Below, piece after piece: positions 5,486-6,566 of a stretch of 6,566 nt of DNA; position 1 is the first letter of the stretch, and every line of letters starts with the position of its first letter. A program made the translations under genes and the position numbers. The stretch is from positions 1 to 6,566 of the forward strand of contig CAMLNK010000235.1 of NCBI GenBank assembly GCA_946481035.1, in the 5' to 3' direction. Under the pieces are notes generated by a model. It was not told the origin of the DNA and made no database searches. It saw only the letters and a list, made by a program, of their open reading frames with translations. Origin of the DNA: an uncultured Dyadobacter sp. GTDB taxonomy: Bacteria > Bacteroidota > Bacteroidia > Cytophagales > Spirosomataceae.

Positions 5486-5890
5486 ATGATCAACAATAGC
5501 AATGAAAATGCCCTGATGGACGATGCGAATTCTCCGGATTTGAATCAGAAATTGATGGGTTATATATCGCAGGATTTTGTCAAGGTCGCCGACCAGTTGA
5601 AAGAAGCCTCGTACCAGATCCGCAAACGCGGTTTTTCAGAATATCCGATTTTTGCGGTTACCAACAACGAACTTGACCTGGGCGTGCTGCTCATCGATGC
5701 CACGGAACTGACAAATCGCTATATTTACAAAGCGTCATACATGCAGGAGTTTGTCGATCGCAAATTAATCGGACCGGAATCGGTGCTGCTTTTTACAGAA
5801 AACTACAAGAACCCCGAAGAATTCTGTTGTTTGTTTGCATTGATCGGCGAGTTTTCCGGTTTCGTATACGTACCTTATCCCGAAGATTAG
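5486..5890 (+). CDS. Conserved-looking soluble protein of unknown function, 134 residues
   Basis: I do not recognise a named family. From the ATG at 5486 the product has 134 residues, is acidic near both ends and has no signal peptide or membrane segment, so it is probably cytoplasmic. Residues 1-20 are Asn/Asp-rich and likely disordered. A helical stretch about 21-48 (DFVKVADQLKEASYQIRKR) is followed by alternating strands and helices: YPIFAVTN (53-60), LGVLLIDA (65-72), ESVLLFTEN (98-106), a CC pair at 114-115, and GFVYVPYPED at the end. This reads as a small alpha/beta domain. An upstream in-frame TTG at 5426 would start inside the repeat core and translate heptad DNA, so it is rejected; ATG 5516 would give 124 residues and cannot be excluded. 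It follows ald on the same strand across the duplicated element. I have a weak impression of similar proteins near ald in related Cytophagales, which is unverified. Confidence 0.75.
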   Translation: MINNSNENALMDDANSPDLNQKLMGYISQDFVKVADQLKEASYQIRKRGFSEYPIFAVTNNELDLGVLLIDATELTNRYIYKASYMQEFVDRKLIGPESVLLFTENYKNPEEFCCLFALIGEFSGFVYVPYPED

Positions 5891-5923
5891 GGGCTGGGTG
5901 TCGTTTGAAAACTTGTATAAGGC

Positions 5924-5952
5924 CGCTTAATAAACAGTAGGAACGCTTAATA
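5924..5952. repeat. Two direct copies of CGCTTAATA, 20 bases apart
   Basis: CGCTTAATA occurs at 5924-5932 and again at 5944-5952. A 20-base period is about two helical turns, so a protein could bind both on one DNA face upstream of the gene at 6033. Nine bases is short and the site may be chance. Confidence 0.4.
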
Positions 5953-5962
5953 GGTCGTGGGG

Positions 5963-5991
5963 ATCGGGTTCCCGGATTTTGTTTTAGTTTT
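5963..5991 (+). terminator. Weak terminator-like hairpin after the 134-residue gene
   Basis: ATCGGG (5963-5968) can pair with CCGGAT (5972-5977) in a short stem with one mismatch and a small loop, followed by TTTTGTTTTAGTTTT. The T tract is good and the stem is poor, so it may be only partly effective. It lies 73 bases after the stop at 5890. Confidence 0.35.
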
Positions 5992-5992
5992 G
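5985..5992 (+). promoter_or_regulatory. Bacteroidota -7 box upstream of the membrane protein gene
   Basis: TAGTTTTG matches TAnnTTTG exactly and would give a leader of about 30-35 bases before the ATG at 6033. It overlaps the T tract of the preceding terminator-like hairpin. No clear -33 TTG is seen 17-21 bases upstream. Confidence 0.45.
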
Positions 5993-6032
5993 GAATTAAT
6001 TGTTTGAAATTCAGCTAATAAATCCCCCGTCT

Positions 6033-6467
6033 ATGGAATCTAAACTACTTTTGGAGAAGGAACTCGAACCTATTTTCCTTCAAAAATTTCCGCCATTCTC
6101 AGAGAGTGTCAAAGAATTTCTCGTGCAGTATGGTCCTTATATTATCCTGGTACTCTCTGTTCTCGGGGTATTGGGCCTGGTGACAGCGTTGGGAGTAGGC
6201 GGCGCGGTGTTAGGGGCTGGGGGGCTTTCGGCAGGTCTTGCGTTTAATGCTTATGTCGGGATTGCGCTCGGTATCGTCACGCTGGTGATGTACCTCATGG
6301 CCTTTTCACCGCTCAAAGCACGCAAGAGGGCCGGCTGGAACCTGCTCTACTACGCACTGCTGATCGGCCTGATCAGTAACCTTATCCAGTTGAGCATTAT
6401 CGGCTTTATCATTGGCGGGATCATCGGTTTCTGGGTGCTTTTCCAGATCCGCGAGAAATACGTTTAA
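6033..6467 (+). CDS. Small integral membrane protein of unknown function, about four membrane segments
   Basis: I do not recognise a named family. From the ATG at 6033 the product has 144 residues. Residues 1-33 are polar (MESKLLLEKELEPIF...) and probably cytoplasmic. Hydrophobic segments lie at about 35-57, 67-90, 102-118 and 119-137. The second and third are separated by a basic loop, KARKRAGW, at 95-102, which by the positive-inside rule faces the cytoplasm; the polar C-terminus QIREKYV does too. Segment 1 and its following loop are Gly-rich (ALGVGGAVLGAGGLSAG at 52-68), and the last segment has GFIIGGIIGF, both suggesting tight helix packing. No catalytic or transport motif is visible. 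An in-frame TTG at 6000 would add 11 residues but leaves almost no leader after the -7 box at 5985-5992. The gene has its own candidate promoter and a strong terminator, so it may be a single-gene unit. Confidence 0.82.
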   Translation: MESKLLLEKELEPIFLQKFPPFSESVKEFLVQYGPYIILVLSVLGVLGLVTALGVGGAVLGAGGLSAGLAFNAYVGIALGIVTLVMYLMAFSPLKARKRAGWNLLYYALLIGLISNLIQLSIIGFIIGGIIGFWVLFQIREKYV

Positions 6468-6490
6468 ATATTAACTTGGTTACACCGTGG

Positions 6491-6527
6491 AAGGCGGGCG
6501 GATTATTCCGTCCGCTTTTTATTTTTG
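6491..6527 (+). terminator. Strong intrinsic terminator
   Basis: GCGGGCGGA (6494-6502) pairs with TCCGTCCGC (6507-6515) over nine base pairs, one of them a G-T wobble, with a TTAT loop. It is followed by TTTTTATTTTT. The stem can extend by AAG/TTT on the outside. It lies 23 bases after the membrane protein stop. There is no T tract on the other strand, so it acts rightward. Confidence 0.88.
6520..6527 (+). promoter_or_regulatory. Possible -7 box inside the terminator T tract
   Basis: TATTTTTG matches TAnnTTTG exactly and could start a gene beyond the right edge. The remaining bases 6528-6566 hold no ATG on the plus strand and nothing else I can assign. A short open frame begins at TTG 6531 but is too brief to judge. 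Confidence 0.25.
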
Positions 6528-6566
6528 CCATTGATCAGCCGAATAGGGCTTTTGTACTTGTGGTTA

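Noticed and set aside
6000..6032. In-frame TTG start adding 11 residues to the membrane protein
   Set aside because: It would leave almost no leader after the -7 box at 5985-5992, and ATG 6033 begins a sensible polar N-terminus.
6528..6566. Possible start of a new plus-strand gene at TTG 6531, or the tail of a minus-strand gene
   Set aside because: Fewer than 40 bases are available, with no ATG and no motif; open frames of this length occur by chance on both strands.

Overview
The window looks like chromosomal DNA of a Bacteroidota species, most likely a Cytophagales/Spirosomaceae member of the Dyadobacter-Spirosoma type. The genus is a guess. The evidence is a Bacteroidota-type alanine dehydrogenase next to tsaE, near-absence of Shine-Dalgarno sequences, several exact matches to the Bacteroidota -7 promoter box TAnnTTTG, and Tat-exported Gfo/Idh-type oxidoreductases beside a heparinase II/III-like polysaccharide lyase. 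No rRNA, tRNA, CRISPR array, transposase or phage gene is visible.

Left part (1-3469) is a small carbohydrate locus with two diverging arms. Leftward run a secreted heparinase II/III-like lyase (119-2068) and, 9 bases after its stop, the first 36 codons of a second Tat-signal protein that leaves the window at base 1. Rightward runs a Tat-signal Gfo/Idh/MocA oxidoreductase (2183-3469). The 114-base gap between them (2069-2182) must hold the control region. The plausible joint role is breakdown of an acidic polysaccharide followed by redox processing of sugars in the periplasm; the substrate cannot be read from the sequence.

Middle part (3470-5231) is housekeeping: tsaE, the ATPase of the tRNA t6A37 threonylcarbamoylation system, with a -7 box only a few bases before its ATG, then ald, annotated as alanine dehydrogenase but with two expected catalytic positions changed.

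The stretch 5211-5485 is the most unusual piece. It is a head-to-tail tandem duplication (128-base and 139-base copies) that includes the last 19 bases of ald before its stop is completed. Each copy holds an array of degenerate 7-base units (AGCTTTA type), a 19-base core identical in both copies, and a second heptad array in the opposite orientation. The left array plus its T tract also looks like the ald terminator.

Right part (5486-6566) has two short unnamed genes: a soluble 134-residue protein and a 144-residue protein with about four membrane segments. The second is closed by a clear intrinsic terminator at 6491-6527. All three terminator-like T tracts in the window run straight into an exact TAnnTTTG box.
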